Shown in pieces: positions 27,241-39,838 of a DNA stretch of 64,000 bases (its first letter is position 1; every line of letters begins with the position of its first letter). The translations under genes and the position numbers were made by a program. The notes beneath the pieces are model-generated. The model was not told the origin of the DNA. It worked only from the letters and a program-made list of their open reading frames with translations, and searched no databases. This DNA comes from Selaginella moellendorffii. Taxonomy: Eukaryota > Streptophyta > Lycopodiopsida > Selaginellales > Selaginellaceae. The stretch covers positions 665,333-729,332 of the forward strand of contig NW_003314338.1 in the NCBI RefSeq assembly GCF_000143415.4, given 5' to 3'.

Positions 27241-30100
27241 CTATACACCCGCCAGGCAGCAACGAAAGAGATGCGAGGACGAAGAGGGCGAGGAGGAAGA
27301 GGCAGTAGAACCTGTCCGCCGGATCTCGCTCGCGCGCTCCACCGTCTTGGCGGCCTTCTCGCCCCGCTTGGCCTCGGCGGCGGCGCGGAGCTCCTCGGCA
27401 CGCCGCCTCGCCGCCGCCAACTTGTTCATCATTCTCTCGTGTGCATGGGATCTCATTCTCTCCACTTTCACCTGCGAGGAAGAGAATCATTCACATCATT
27501 CCAGCCAAAGCTAATCCCCCAAGTGAGATCTAGTCCTAGCTAACGAAGCTCTGTCTATCTATCTCCCCAGTGATAGATAGATACTATACTCTATAATAGC
27601 CAAGCAAATCACTCGCTTGAATGATGCTAGAACATGGACATGTGCGAGGGCCTGATGATGGTGGACTGGCTGACTGACTGATTGTGGTGAGTGGACTGGC
27701 GACTGTGGACTGGGACTGGACCGGCGCTGACCGCTCTGACCGTCGGCGCCGGTCACGGATTAAAACCAGAGTTTTTACCTTACGTTCTATTCTATTCCAT
27801 TTTCACCTGCCGCAATTACTCCCATTCGTTAAGTGAGGAATCAATCAGTAGCAGCGCGGCAGCAGCGGTCATAGCCAGCCAGCCAGCTAAAAAGCAAAGG
27901 ATGAACAAACAAAAAAGAAGAGAAGGAAAAGATCTCACACAAAACGAGATAAACAGGCAGAGGACCTGGCAGGGGTTTGGAAGGATGTAAAGCTCAACAC
28001 AGGTGCCGTACGCTTTGGATTCCAAGACGTACGCTCATGATTCTATTCTATCGCGGAGATCACTAAAAACACTCCTAGAGGGAAAAGCTAGAACTTGACG
28101 CTAAAGAGCCAAAGAACATAAAAACATAGAGCAGGGAGCGAGCGACAGCTTACCTCCATTCGTCTCAATTCGGCCTCGGCCTTGGCCTTCTGGTGATTCT
28201 CCCACGCCAAAATCTTAGCCTCCTCGCGCTCATACCTTTTTGTTTGCATCGATAGATCGGAAAAACGAAAGCTTTAGAACTGAATCGATCAGGCAAAGAA
28301 CTCTATCGCTTACCTCGCCATGTACTTGGCGTGCTCGGCCTCCTCCCACGCGGTCGCGCGGCTTTCAACCATGGTCCGCCTCACCTCGTCCAGGTCAACG
28401 GCCGGTCTAAGAGAGTCAACGGTTTGATTTTGCTGCTGCTGCTGCTGGATCACCACCTTGAGGCATTTGGACGCATCGTTCTCTTCCTCCTCGCGCGTCG
28501 CCCACGCCGCGATGCTACTCTTGCCCAGTTGCGTGCCAAGCACCAAGATCTCGTGCCTGGTAGCGTTCCTGGTGGTGTGGATCGTCGCTCCACCCGGGGT
28601 CGCTGGAAGCGCTGGAATCGATGCGAGCTGCTCGTCCAGATGATCGCCAGGAGGAGGGAGCGGCGGAGGAGGAGAGGCGTCGGTGCCGGTGGAGCGGTAA
28701 TTCGGTGGCATGGTGGGCGTGGTTGCCTGTGGCGGCGGCGGTGGCGGCGGCGGTGGAGGGATTGGTCGCAATCGCCCCGGCGAGACGCCCGGGCTGGTCA
28801 TGATTGGAGTGCGCATCGGCGTCGCTGTTCTTGACGGCTCCTGGCTCGCGATTGGGGTCATCTCCGTGCCCATGTCGCGCATGGAGATGGATCGAGGCCC
28901 TGGAGCGATGCACGCCACGCTCTCGTACAGAGACGTCGGGCTCTTGGGCGGCTGGTGGGGATCTTGCTTGAAATCGAAGCCGCTGGTAGCCTCTGCGAGG
29001 AAGAACCCAGTGTTAGATCGTGGAAGAGAGGAAGAATGAGGGAAGAATTCATCGATCACGCGAGATTATGGATGCATGGCAAGGAATCTCCAAGAATGCG
29101 ATGAAGAACAATGGATGCATGGCAAGGAATCTCAAGGAATGCGAGGAAGAAGAGGGAAGAAATCTCGCTACGCACCTGTTGGATCCGTGAAAGGCTTCTG
29201 GATGCGCAGCTGCTGGTTCTTGACCGCCTCGCAGATCGTCGCCTCCAGCGCCTTGCCGCCATCGCTCTTCACCATGGGGAAGCTAAATCTCGATCCCACG
29301 ACGCCGGCGGCCATGGAAGAAGAAGTGGACGACGAATCGATCATCATCTTCTTCTCCCGGTCCTCGGATTCTCCCTCCTCGTCCTCGTCCTCCTCGAGCT
29401 CCTCGACGCGGTCTCCCTGGATGAGATCGCTGCTCTCCAGCTCGCGATCGCCGCCGCCTTGCGGCTGCTGGTGGAGCTTCTTGAATCCGTGAATCTGCTG
29501 CCTCTTGCCGGATTTCTTGGCGGAGGATTTGAGCCACTTCTCGGCGTCGTCCCATTTGGATGGAAATGTGAAGAGAGCCCTGGAGGAGGAGGAGGAGGAG
29601 GAGGAAGAGGTCGTGGAAGAGGTGGGCTTCTTGGAGGCCGAGGGAGGAGAGTGGTGGTGTTGATCGGACGGTAGAGCGACCTCGAGAACCGGCGTGGCGT
29701 CATCGCTGTCGTCCAAATGCTGTTGGTGCCTCGCCATAGCGGCTGGGTCGCTAGCTACGCGAACGTTAAAAGCACCTGGAACACATAACAAAGTGAGAGA
29801 CCCGTGAATATGCCTGGCCAATGTAGGTGAATATTCGCCTCCATAGCCAGGAAGAACACTCGAGACAACTCAAGAACACGAAGAACACGACCAAGAACGC
29901 GAAGAACACGACCAAGAACGGCAAGAACAGGGGACCTAGAGCCCGGGCAGCCGATATTTCGGAGCCGATTGAGCAAAAGAGTGATAGAGGATGCGATTAC
30001 CTTCTGGGAAGAAGCCGCGCCGGATGCTGTTCTTGCTGAAGGATTTCATGATCCCATTGGCGCTGCTACCCTGATCAGCCCCTGCTGCTGAGGCGGACAT
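27241..30100 (-). CDS. Remorin family protein
   Basis: Plasma-membrane-associated scaffold protein of plants. Five exons (30100-30001, 29775-29176, 28992-28314, 28235-28154, 27471-27241) give 563 aa in frame. The N-terminus is MSASAAGADQGSSANG, followed by a disordered Ser- and acidic-rich region with FPSKWDDAEKWL, typical of long plant remorins. A Pro-rich segment with a run of Pro (about 28745) and a Gln run (28435-28447) follow. The C-terminal remorin coiled coil is complete: AWEEAEHAKYMARYEREEAK, ILAWENHQKAKAEAELRRME and MRSHAHERMMNKLAAARRRA. It ends in a Cys-containing tail (FRCCLAGV), the usual membrane-anchoring position. The last intron (27472-28153) is unusually long for this window, and introns 1 and 2 carry short tandem repeats. 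Confidence 0.9.
29067..29160. repeat. Tandem duplication in remorin intron 2
   Basis: GGATGCATGGCAAGGAATCT occurs twice about 43 bp apart (near 29069 and 29112), followed each time by a similar AATGCGA tail. Probably a replication-slippage product. Confidence 0.7.
29850..29933. repeat. GAACAC/CAAGAAC repeat in remorin intron 1
   Basis: Imperfect short tandem repeats built from AAGAACACG and ACCAAGAACG units. Purine-rich; no coding role. Confidence 0.7.
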
Positions 30101-31191
30101 TATTCCTCCCTATCAATCTCTTCCTGGCCTCGGCCGCGATTCCTCCAAATCCAGTGGAAATTCCTGCCTCGAGAAGCCCACAGCTCACCTGTGTCCCCTC
30201 TTTGACCGATCGGGAGCGATGATCTAGGAGCGCATTGTATCAATCTCTCAATTTCGCGACAGCGAGCATCCTAATCCTAATCCCTGGACAAGAGACACAC
30301 AGCCTTTCTCCTCAGTGAGCCAGCTCTTTGATGATAGAGCAATGCGAGTTTTTTATTCGCGCTCTCTCGTTCACGACCCAAGGAATAAAATGCGCACAAA
30401 GGGAATTCGATGGTATATACTCTTAACGGTACTGTGGGGAACATTCCGTGGCCGAGGACGGTATATGCCAGTGATTCTGTTAAAACGTGGCCAGATCGAG
30501 ACCGTTCATCTTGTGATGGAAAATATCACAACGACCTGACTGGATTGTCCTCATCGAAAATGGATGAAAGGACGGAATGGCGGTGGCCAGGATTTGGGAT
30601 GTGTGTTCTTGCCTCTTTTGGGACATCGTGGGTGAATATAAGTGTTTGGAGAAAAGTTTCTCTTTGGTTAAAAGATTAAGAAGAGCGAGGGATTTGTTTG
30701 ATCGATTCGTGGCCTTGGTCAAGAAATGCTGCTGGCGGATGAAAATCACGCCTGTGATCAATGCAAGTTGCCAAATTCTCGGAGACCAACCAGCAAAAAT
30801 CCCAGCTCTCGCAGGGCTAAATGCTTTTTGACCACTACTCTGGACGCATTGTAGGAACCAACCAACCAACATATCAAATTTTCATATGATAAACTATGAA
30901 TATATGATAGTACTATGAATATAACAATTGTTATTCGAATTTTTATTGGTAACAATTATTATTTGAAAATGAAGTGCATTTCTGATAAAATAGTAATATT
31001 ACCTTATTAGTTGTATTTATATAGATTAGAAATCTAATTAATCAAGCTTTAGAGTCGTGCGAATATTGAGAATATTCCTCGTGGCGGTGGATACATTGCA
31101 TTTGAGAGAAGTACGTTCCCTCCTCTCCCTGGAGAACCACTTGAGGCCTCCATTTGTTCCTTCTCTCTTCTAGGGTTTATGAGCGAGGGCA
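30101..31191. other. Divergent intergenic region, remorin and GDSL promoters
   Basis: About 1.1 kb between two divergent genes. GC-moderate next to remorin, AT-rich at 30850-31060. No gene supported; open frames at 30315-30870 on both strands lack recognisable features. Confidence 0.5.
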
Positions 31192-32771
31192 ATGGCGCGA
31201 GGGGGAGGGGCCGCTGCCGCGCTGCTCGCGCTCCTCGTGCTTGGATCCCATGCAGGCGCCTACGCGCAGGAGGATCATGATCGCGATCGCGCCTACAAGT
31301 GCTTCCCGGCGATCTTCTCCCTCGGCGACGATTGGGCCGACACTGGCAATGCGCGCACGCTGTATCCCACCGATCTCGAGGCCCAGGAGGAAGTCTCGCC
31401 TTACGGCATGACCTTCTTCAAGAGCCCCGCGCATCGGCTCTCGGATGGAAGGCTGATGATCGATTTCTTGGGTAAGTGATCTTCTAGGTTGCTATAAGAT
31501 TTCTTATCGTTTACTGGCATTGCATGCTACGTTATAGCGCAAGCATTCGGCATGCCTCTCTTGTCATCCTACACGACCGGCGTGGTGTCGAATTTGCGGC
31601 ATGGGATTAGCTTCGCGGTCGCTGGAAGCACTGCCAGCTTCTCGGATCTCAAAGTCCCGTATCCGTTGCTCATCCAGGTGCAGTGGGTCGACAAGTTCCA
31701 GTCGGATGTTTTAGATGCTCTCGCTACTGGTAAGAATCCATCCATATCTATACTATGCGACCTTCTTTGCAACTCTTCTTTTTTGTGATGCCAAATTCAA
31801 GGAACCACTCAGCCCCTCCCGGATCCAGCGTACTTCCGGACCGCTCTCTACGTGATCTCTACCGGGCAGAACGATTACAGATACGCTCTACAATCTGGTG
31901 CGATGAGCGTGGCCGATGTGGAGTTCACTGTCGTTCCTCAAGTCGTGGAGAACATCACCGCGAGTATTGCTGTAAGCTTCTCTCGATTTTCTTCTTCAGT
32001 TTTTGAGTGCTCATGCATCTAGTTTTCCTGTGACTTTGGAGCATTGCATTTGGTTTGCTAGACAAAGCTTTCGAGCTCTTACTCCAACGATCTTCTTACA
32101 GCTGCTAGCCGAGAACCTCCAGGCGCGGAAGTTTTTGGTGATCAGCGTTCCTCCCGTCGGCTGCACACCCGAGATGCTCACACTCTTCGCCAGCACCGAC
32201 CCGCTTGATTACGACGACAACGGCTGCCTTCGCAAGCTAAACCGGTTGTCCGAGCTCCACAACGAGCTACTCGCGGCAGCCGTGGACAGGATGCGCGTTC
32301 TCCTCTCGCTCCAAGACCCCTCCTACAACATCACTTTCGTGGACATGTACAGCATCATGACCGAAGTGCTGTACGATCCTCCAAAGCGTGGTAGGCTTTC
32401 TTGCAAAGTTCTTGACTATTGATCTTGCTAAGAGTGCGATCTTTCCTTCGTTTGCAGGCTTCTCGGAGCCGCTGCTTGCGTGCTGCGGGGCCAAAGAGCC
32501 ATACAACTTCCACGAGAAGGTGATGTGTGGGAGGAGAATGCTGATCCAAAACTCCACGGTCCTGGCCAGCGCTTGCAGCAATCCGCGAGAGTACATAAGC
32601 TGGGATGGCATCCACACCACCGAGGCGTTCAATCGCTACGCCGTCAACTCCATCCTCGAGGGGAGGTATGTTCTTCCCGGCGACGCTTTCCGCTGCTACT
32701 CCGCGGAAGAAACCGATGATTCCACTCCAGTGACTCCATCGTCGCCACCGCCAGGAGCTGGGAACCCGTAG
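31192..32771 (+). CDS. GDSL (SGNH) esterase/lipase-like protein, nucleophile replaced
   Basis: Secreted SGNH-fold protein of 414 aa from five exons (31192-31471, 31538-31729, 31802-31971, 32102-32390, 32458-32771; in frame). An N-terminal Ala/Leu signal peptide ends near YAQED. Block I, normally GDS with the catalytic Ser, reads SLGDDWADTGN, so Ser is replaced by Asp. The remaining blocks are conserved: block II Gly in FAVAGSTASF, block III GQND in STGQNDYRYA, and block V with Asp and His in SWDGIHTTEAFNRYA. The Pro-rich C-terminal tail ends PPPGAGNP. It is either catalytically inactive or uses another mechanism. GDD variants exist in some plant family members (recalled, not searched). Confidence 0.85.
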
Positions 32772-33469
32772 GCCAAGGATGGCGGCGATGGATTAGTTCT
32801 TTCTTCCTTCGCGGGAAATATTTTGTTCAAACGTAGTCAAATGGATATATTCAAAGCATAGTCAATTTGATACCGTTTCATCGAACTACGAAAGCTATAC
32901 ACTTCGCTTACCTGTTCGAAAAAAGAAGAGCGACGCTGGAGCCAAGGAAATGGACGAAGAAGCAAATGTGAAACGAAAAATGAGATGGGAGTTTTCTTTG
33001 TAAAGTTTGATGTCAATCGTTACCAAAGAACTTTGAAGCAAGTTAGGCATTACACAATCTTCAGACTAGTGCAGCCACCACCATTGCCAACATCAAATGT
33101 AGTAGAATTTGAAAGCCTCGCATCCAGAGGTGGCGAGGAAGGATTAGCCTGTATATGAAAATTTTAAATCATCCTACTGCATTGAAAATTATGCATAGAT
33201 AATTCCTGATACTGGTTCCTTGGTTATTCCCCTGTGTACAAAGGATATATATATGATCTTGATCTCTTGACCTCCACCGTGCTGCTTTCCACTAGCTTTC
33301 TCAAGTTGTAAATTAGTAGAATTTTGACGTGAGGCACGTTGCACTCATCAATCATTTGAAAGAACTTGATCAAAGCAAAAGAATGAATTCAAAGAAAAGT
33401 TACATTTAGTTGCAGTCTTGTTTCATAATGCAAATTCAAAACAGTCTATGGGAACTATAACTAATTTAT
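32772..33469. other. Intergenic, nothing recognised
   Basis: GDSL 3' UTR and non-coding sequence, increasingly AT-rich. No gene or RNA seen. Confidence 0.45.
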
Positions 33470-33612
33470 TAGTATTAAGTGGTAATGAATATACCTAGAA
33501 TGTATTTGGATATTTTAAATTATTCTATTATCTAGCATTTATTATTCATTTAGATTAATCTTGTATTTATAATTTACAAATATATTTATAATTTATATAC
33601 TTTCCTAAAAAT
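33470..33612. repeat. Inverted repeat IR3, left arm
   Basis: AT-rich arm matching the reverse complement of 34593-34733. Shared words include GAATATACCTAGAAT, ATTCATTTAGATTAAT and ACTTTCCTAAA. Could be the terminal inverted repeat of a degenerate MITE or DNA transposon. Confidence 0.65.
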
Positions 33613-34592
33613 AATAAACATATTTATAAAAAACATTTTTATAAGTATATTTAGACCTAATAGTATAGCATCTGTCTTCGGCCTATAGTTTTGGAAGCAA
33701 GAATTCCTGTCTGAGCCTACTAACCAGGCTTTAAATGCAAGGCTGATCCTAGCCAGGGGGACTATGGTGATTAGTTGGTCCACCAGTCCATTGAAGTTCA
33801 AGCTGAGGCATTCCGTCCCCTTTTGGCAATCCTTCCACCATCCTTAACTCTTTTCAGTGTCAAGCTAAATTGAGCTTTTGATAGCTGCCTAATCACAACA
33901 GTCAAATGTGTCCTTCTACATGGAGAGTATGAATTGCATGGTGCATCAATATGGATGCCATCTAGATTCTACTCCATCTATGCTAGAGCTAGAGAAACTC
34001 ATGAGAAGTAAGAAGAGGGTGAAGAGATGAGATTAATACCGGGCCACCAGTCTCTGGCCTAGTTGACAATGAATAAATTTCTTTATTCATTTCTATTCTT
34101 TCCAAATCATCAATTTTGGTAATAAAAACAGGCAATACTAATTGGTTCACACTAGCCATTATAGTGTGTCATTTCATTTCTTTACTTGGGTGCCCAGATT
34201 CTTGGTGGAAACACTCTCTTTACAGCGATTTACTTAGCTTTTCACAAGATCCTATCAAATTTTAAAATGTGCTAGAAATGCCTAGTGATTGATTTCTTAC
34301 TTAGTTTCCATTGTTATACACTTTCTAGCACCACGCCTTGCTACTCCATGGGCATCGCTGCTGCTCATTGCCAAATATTCATAATATTTTAATCCTAATA
34401 CTAAATAAATTGCTACGCGTTGCATGTAGCAACGCTTGGTTTGCTTAATGGTAGTTTTATTATTACTTATTAATCTAATTGATCAAATAAAGTTTATATT
34501 ATAAGCATGTTTGTAATTTATAAACACAAGATTAATCTTATGGCATATCAACCATTAGATGATAGAATAAAAAAGAATATACTAGAAAGGGT
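33613..34592. other. Interior between IR3 arms
   Basis: About 1 kb with no intact gene. A region at 33690-33850 looks like a decayed coding sequence but is not identifiable. A partial extra copy of the arm motif (GATTAATCTTATGGC, ACCATTAGATGATAGAAT) lies at 34530-34570. Confidence 0.4.
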
Positions 34593-34733
34593 TTAGGAAA
34601 GTTTATAAATTATAAACATGTTTATAAATTATAAATACCAAATTAATCTAAATGAATACAAACCGTTAGATGGTAGAATATCCTAGAATATCCGACCATA
34701 TTCTAGGTATATTCACTACCATCCTAGTCCCCC
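34593..34733. repeat. Inverted repeat IR3, right arm
   Basis: Partner of 33470-33612. It lies about 80 bp from the left end of the gypsy element, so the retrotransposon inserted beside an older repeat. Confidence 0.65.
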
Positions 34734-34812
34734 TATAGGTAAACCAACAAAAACATAGGATTTTAGCAAAAAATGCAAAAGAATGATATTGTAGCATTAT
34801 CTTACTTGAATG

Positions 34813-34989
34813 TGTGAGTGCTCGGAATATGGAAAGGGAATACAGAAAATATGCATATCCATTAGCCCAAAAAACCCTAGCTTATATACAGGAGCGAGTG
34901 GTCCGGATTGAAACCAACCCAACGGCTACCAAAATCCCACTACGCTAATATTAGTATATGACATCGTAGCCGTACACTTGGCCCTCACA
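34813..34989 (-). repeat. 3' LTR of gypsy element
   Basis: 177 bp, TGTGAGTGC...CCTCACA on the plus strand. On the element strand it contains a TATATAAG promoter-like box. Confidence 0.92.
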
Positions 34990-35021
34990 TCATCCCCTCC
35001 TCTCGAAATAATGGCAAACCA

Positions 35022-38000
35022 TCAGGGTTCTCTTGTAGATGGGCCGGGATCTGGAGGAACGTCAAGAGGAGGCATCGGTGGATCTGTAGATGGTATTAAC
35101 TGCTCCTGATCCCTTTGTATAAAGCGTTTCAACTGCTGCACATGCACAATCTCTGGAGGATCGGCCTGCTGGACGTCATGCCAAATCTCATAAATTTGTG
35201 GTCCAACTTGCCACAACACCTGATATTGTCCTTTCCATTGTGCAAGGAGCCCCTTAGATAAACCATGTACCGTATGATGGGGAAAACGGACTAACACCAA
35301 ATCATCCACTTTGTACTCCGCAGGTGGACAATGATGGGAGTTGTACCGCCATTGTTGTCCCACTTATATGCGGCCTAAGTGTTCGATAGACTTCACTCGG
35401 ACAAGTGGAAAAATGCTTGTCAAATATTAATCCCATGACCTAGCATCCGCAGCTCGTGGCAATCGCGAAGGTAAACCCAACTTTGTTGGTAATATTGGAT
35501 CATGACCATATAGGAGTTTATATGGTGAAGCACCAACAGAACTCTGCACTCCAGTGACATATGCATACCGAAGAGACGGCAAATAACCATCCCAATCCGA
35601 ATGTTGAAAGTTCACATACTTCGCAATCATCCCCTTGAACGTCCGAATGAGCCGTTCCACCAGACCGTCTGATTGTGGATGATAAGCACTCGTGAAAGTG
35701 TGGCGAATCCCCAACCGAGACTTCAAAACATGAAATGCCTCAGACATAAATGCGGGACCATTATCCGAAAGAATCCGCTCTGGACAAGAATGCTGGAACA
35801 CCACTCGATTGAGGAGGAAGTATCCAACAGCAGTTGCAGAGGCGCTAGCAAGAGCACCAACTTCCACCCAACAAGTCAAATAGTCAGAAGCAATAATAAC
35901 ATACTCATTGCCAGCAGTCGACTGTGGAAAAGGTCCCATAAGATCAAACGCCACCAACTCAAAAGAACGGGAAACTGCAATTGACTCTAACCATCCTTCT
36001 GCAGCCCGAGGGGGAGTATTACGAGCTTGGCACCAAACGCAGCTACGCACATACCGGTTAATATCACGTCGCATCTCCGGCCAATAGAAAGACCTGCGTA
36101 GCTTCTCGATTACACGACGATGTCCCATATGCCCACCTAGAATAGGAGAATCATGGTAGGCATGGAGAAACCGCGGAATAAAGATAGAAGGCACCACCAG
36201 CCATAAATGATCATCAGGATCTATCCCCACAAAATAAAGAAGGCCACCTTCAAGATCATATTGAGAATGTAAATGCCGGAAAGGCAAGTCATCAGGAAGT
36301 GATGCAGGATTCTCAAACCCATCTCGAAGCCTTCAAATCCATGGCTCAATTTTTTGAGCCTCGCGAACCTCATCAAGCGAAGTTAGATCTTGCTCTGCAC
36401 TTTGTGGACACTGAACGTCAAGGACAGCAACCGCCGATGGCACAGAATCCTCGTCTAGAAAATCCACAGATGCTGGAACAACAGGCTTGTCAAAAACATG
36501 AGAAGAGAGTGAAGAAGGAAGAGGAGCTCGAGAAAGGGCATCAGCATCAACTATAGAACTCCTTGGGCGATGAACAACATCAAAATCATATATCTGAAGC
36601 TTTAAAGCCCACCGAGCAGTACGACCAACTAGGTTCTTCCACTTTAATAACGAAGTAACAGCAGCATGGTCACCTTCAAGTAACATCTGAGAACCATGTA
36701 GATATGCATGAAGTTTCTCGAAACCCCAGACTGCTGCTAAACACTCCTTCTCTGTCGTGGAGTAGTTCATCTCCGCTGGTTGTAATGTACAGCTTATATA
36801 TGCAATGGGATGGCGCTGACCAGGCACACTCGAGCTCTCTTGCATCAACACACCTCCAAGATCAATGTCATAAGCATCCATGCGCAAAATAAAAGGTCAA
36901 GTGTAGTCAGGATATGCCAAAACCAGAGGAGTCGTTAACAGCTCTTTGAGATCCCTGAATGCCCACTCACAATCCGGAGACCAGATGAAAGATGATGTTG
37001 ATGACTTCAGTAATGCTCGCAACGGTGCAGTGCGATAAGAAAGATGATCCACAAAACGACCGAGATACTGCACCTTGCCCAAGAAGTGTTGCACATCATT
37101 CACACACTTCGGAGTAGGGAACTTTAGAACAACCACAAGTTTGTCAGGATCAACTTGCAAACCCTCACACGAAATACGGTACCCAAGATAAGTTGTATCC
37201 TTGGACCCAAACACGCACTTCAACCGCTTCAGCTTTAAATCAATGTTGCGTAGCCGATACAACACTTTACAAACATCACGAACGTGCTCCTCTCACGTCC
37301 CCTCCAAGTGGATCAAGACATCATCAATGAAGTTAGCAGTCACCTCCGGCATATCGCAAAGAACCTCGTCCATCATCCGCTAGAAAGTTGCTGGAGCATT
37401 GTTCAAACCAAACAGCATCACCAAAAATTCGTACGAACCAAATGGTGTATGAAAAGCGGTCTTAGGAATATCTTCTTCGGCCATCGGTATTTGCCAGTAC
37501 CCAAAAGTAAGATCTAGCTTGGTGAACCAACGACTTCACCCCAGATGATCCAAGAGATCAGTAGTGTGAGGAAGAGGGTATACATCTGGGATCGTCACTT
37601 CGTTTAACGGACGATAGTCGATGCAGAAACAAATACTCCCATCAGGCTTTGTCACAAGATGAGGTTCACATGCCCAAGGACTCCACGACTTCCGAATGAC
37701 ACCTTTCTCCAACATCTCCTTGACATTTGCACGTAAAATCCGGATCTCTTTGGGTGACCGACGACGAACAGGAACCTTGATTGGACGAGCATCCTTGGTT
37801 GGAATTGGATGACGTGTGGCAATCTTGGCCTCAAACGATAGGTCAAATTCAAAGAGATCAGAATACTCCTTCATGAGCTGGTCCACCGCTGCAACACAAA
37901 GATCATCGGAGGGATCGGAAAAGGGAAGAGTAGAACAAAATGGGAATATAGGAGGAAATAGTGGGGGAACAAAAGTAATGGAAGCAAAGGTAGAAGTAGA

Positions 38001-38459
38001 GGGACGAAGAGGGACAGAAGTAAGAGGAATGGATGAAACATAAGGAAGTATGAGACAAGGGGGAGAAGCCTCAAAGTCACACTTGGCATGGTGGCGCTGC
38101 AACCAATCCATACCAAGAATGAAGTCAAAAGCTTGACTCGGCACCACCCACAAGGACTGCAACTCAAGCTCAAGATCACCTACACGCACAACCAAGTCCG
38201 CCTCATCCCGTGCATATGCATGTGTACGGCCGTTGCCATAAAGAATGAAAACTAGTTCCACCACACGACGCAAGTGTAGACGGCAACGTGTGGCAATAGG
38301 TCGAGCAATAGAAGATAAACTCGAACTTGTATCAACTAACACGGAGAGAAGAAGAGGAGACCTCTTGCTATAAAAACGAGCTTGTAAAGTAAACACTGGA
38401 TGAACTGGTGCCGAGTGAACCCCTTGATGATACTCCCGAAAGAAAGATGGAGGGGTCAT
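35022..38459 (-). pseudogene. gypsy pol (PR-RT-RH-IN), broken
   Basis: Protease: VDTSSSLSSIA near 38320, with the usual D-T/S-G reading DTS, and ILGMDWL. Reverse transcriptase: [32 protein letters not shown], catalytic box FIDD (near 37325; usual Y-x-D-D). RNase H: LGGVLMQE, TEKECLAAVW, DADALSR. Integrase: H-H-C-C zinc site (GHMGH ... CVWCQ), DLMGPF, ILSDNGPAF and the catalytic Glu region LVERLIRTFKG. At least four in-frame stops occur (for example after LLDHLG and NAPATF), plus frame changes around 36300 and 35400. Confidence 0.9.
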
Positions 38460-38596
38460 TGACTTATTCGCGCAAAGTCCCTCCGTTACTCACGTGACTC
38501 TTCGTTTCCCGGATGCATCTCGGTGTCCAAACCTTCCACTGCAACAGCACCAACAGGACGTTGCTGACGCCAAGGTCTCCACCCAGGAAATGGAGG

Positions 38597-39334
38597 TCAC
38601 CAATCCGGAAAACACCGACAACGCCGACAACGCCGATAAGTATGACCAACTTTGTCACATACCCAACAGCGAATATCACGGCTACGACCACATCCTCGCC
38701 TTTGTCCTTGGACTCGAGCAGCAGCAGTATCAACCTCTATTGGAACAGGACCATCACCTATAGGAAGAGGAGCTAAAGGACGTGCAGTGAGAAGTGGGAG
38801 AAGCGACATCTCATAATGTTGTGCCAAGCAAAGAGCATCGTCAAGGGTGGCGGGAGCAAGTGCGTGCACAAGTCCGACAAGATCTTGACGAAGTGCTGGC
38901 CACAACATTCCTAGCTTGATCCGTTCCGACATATTTGGCTCCGCACGAAGCAAAAGACTTCGGAAACGAACGCCAAATTGCATCACCGACTCAAATGGCC
39001 CTTGGCGAAGATGATGCAATTGTTGGAAAGCATCATCACAGTCATCGGCATGTCCGAAGGCGCGTTTGAAGACATTCGGAAGAACACTCCAATCCCCGCG
39101 AGTGGCTGCTCCCAAACTGTTGTACCACTGCAACGCCATCCCTTGGAGACACGTGGGAAACTCACGCAAACGTCGAGCATCATCCCAAGAATGATATGTG
39201 GCAATCACCGTGAAGTGATCGAACCAATGGTACACATCATCCCCAGGATTCCTGCGAAAGAATTCCGGCCGAACGCGAGTATTGGCACCAAGAGCAGGAG
39301 GAGTTGTACCATGTGCCATGAATGCCGCCATCAA
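38597..39334 (-). pseudogene. gypsy gag
   Basis: Capsid/nucleocapsid polyprotein remnant. The retrotransposon gag core is visible (YHWFDHFTVIATYHSWDDAR, ALQWYNSL, VMQFGVRFRSLL), with a CCHC zinc knuckle CWVCDKVGHTYRRC near 38655. A frameshift near 38600 separates it from protease. Confidence 0.88.
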
Positions 39335-39661
39335 CTAAGTTTGGTTGTTCAATTGCAAGCGCATAGCATCAAGCAATTGGACCAACTGCTGCTCCAGAGT
39401 CAAAGAAGGAGATTGCTGATCTGCCATGGAGACGAATGAAAAAGAAAGAGCAAAAGAAGAGAAATGACAAAAAGCTAGAAAGGAAATGGTAGATCTAGAC
39501 AATGCAAAAAGCTAGATCTAAACCAAAATCCTGAAAGGAAATAACAAAAGAAAGGAAATGGAAAAAGCTAGATCTAGACAATGCAAAAACTAAATCTAAA
39601 CCAAAATCTCAAATCTAAGCACTCCTCAAGGACAATCAAAGGTGCCCCTCATCTCCACCAA

Positions 39662-39838
39662 TGTGAGTGCTCAGAATATAGAAAGGGAATACAGAAAATG
39701 TGCATATGCATTAGCCCAAAAAACCCTAGTTTATATACAGGAGCGAGTGGTCCGGATTGAAACCAATCTGACGGCTACCAAAATCCCACTACGCTAATAT
39801 TAGTATACAACATCGTAGGCATACACTTGGCCCTCACA
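39662..39838 (-). repeat. 5' LTR of gypsy element
   Basis: 177 bp partner of 34813-34989, about 93% identical by eye. The element's presumed promoter lies here on the minus strand. Confidence 0.92.

Larger units (their letters stand above)
34813..39838 (-). mobile_element. Degenerate Ty3/gypsy LTR retrotransposon (5.0 kb)
   Basis: Bounded by two 177-bp direct LTRs starting TG and ending CA, flanked by AATG(T) on both sides as a 4-5 bp target duplication. The coding strand is minus with order gag, protease, reverse transcriptase, RNase H, integrase, which defines Ty3/gypsy. A purine-rich tract precedes the 3' LTR (about 34990-35005), and a putative primer-binding site adjoins the 5' LTR (about 39642-39661). 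Gag and pol carry several stops and frame changes, so the copy is non-autonomous. The LTRs differ at about 12 of 177 positions by my count, so the insertion is not recent. Confidence 0.93.

Noticed and set aside
28331-28834. Plus-strand open frames over the remorin exons, and similar ones at 29076-29674
   Set aside because: Shadows of Pro-, Ser- and Gln-rich remorin coding sequence; low complexity and no independent signals.
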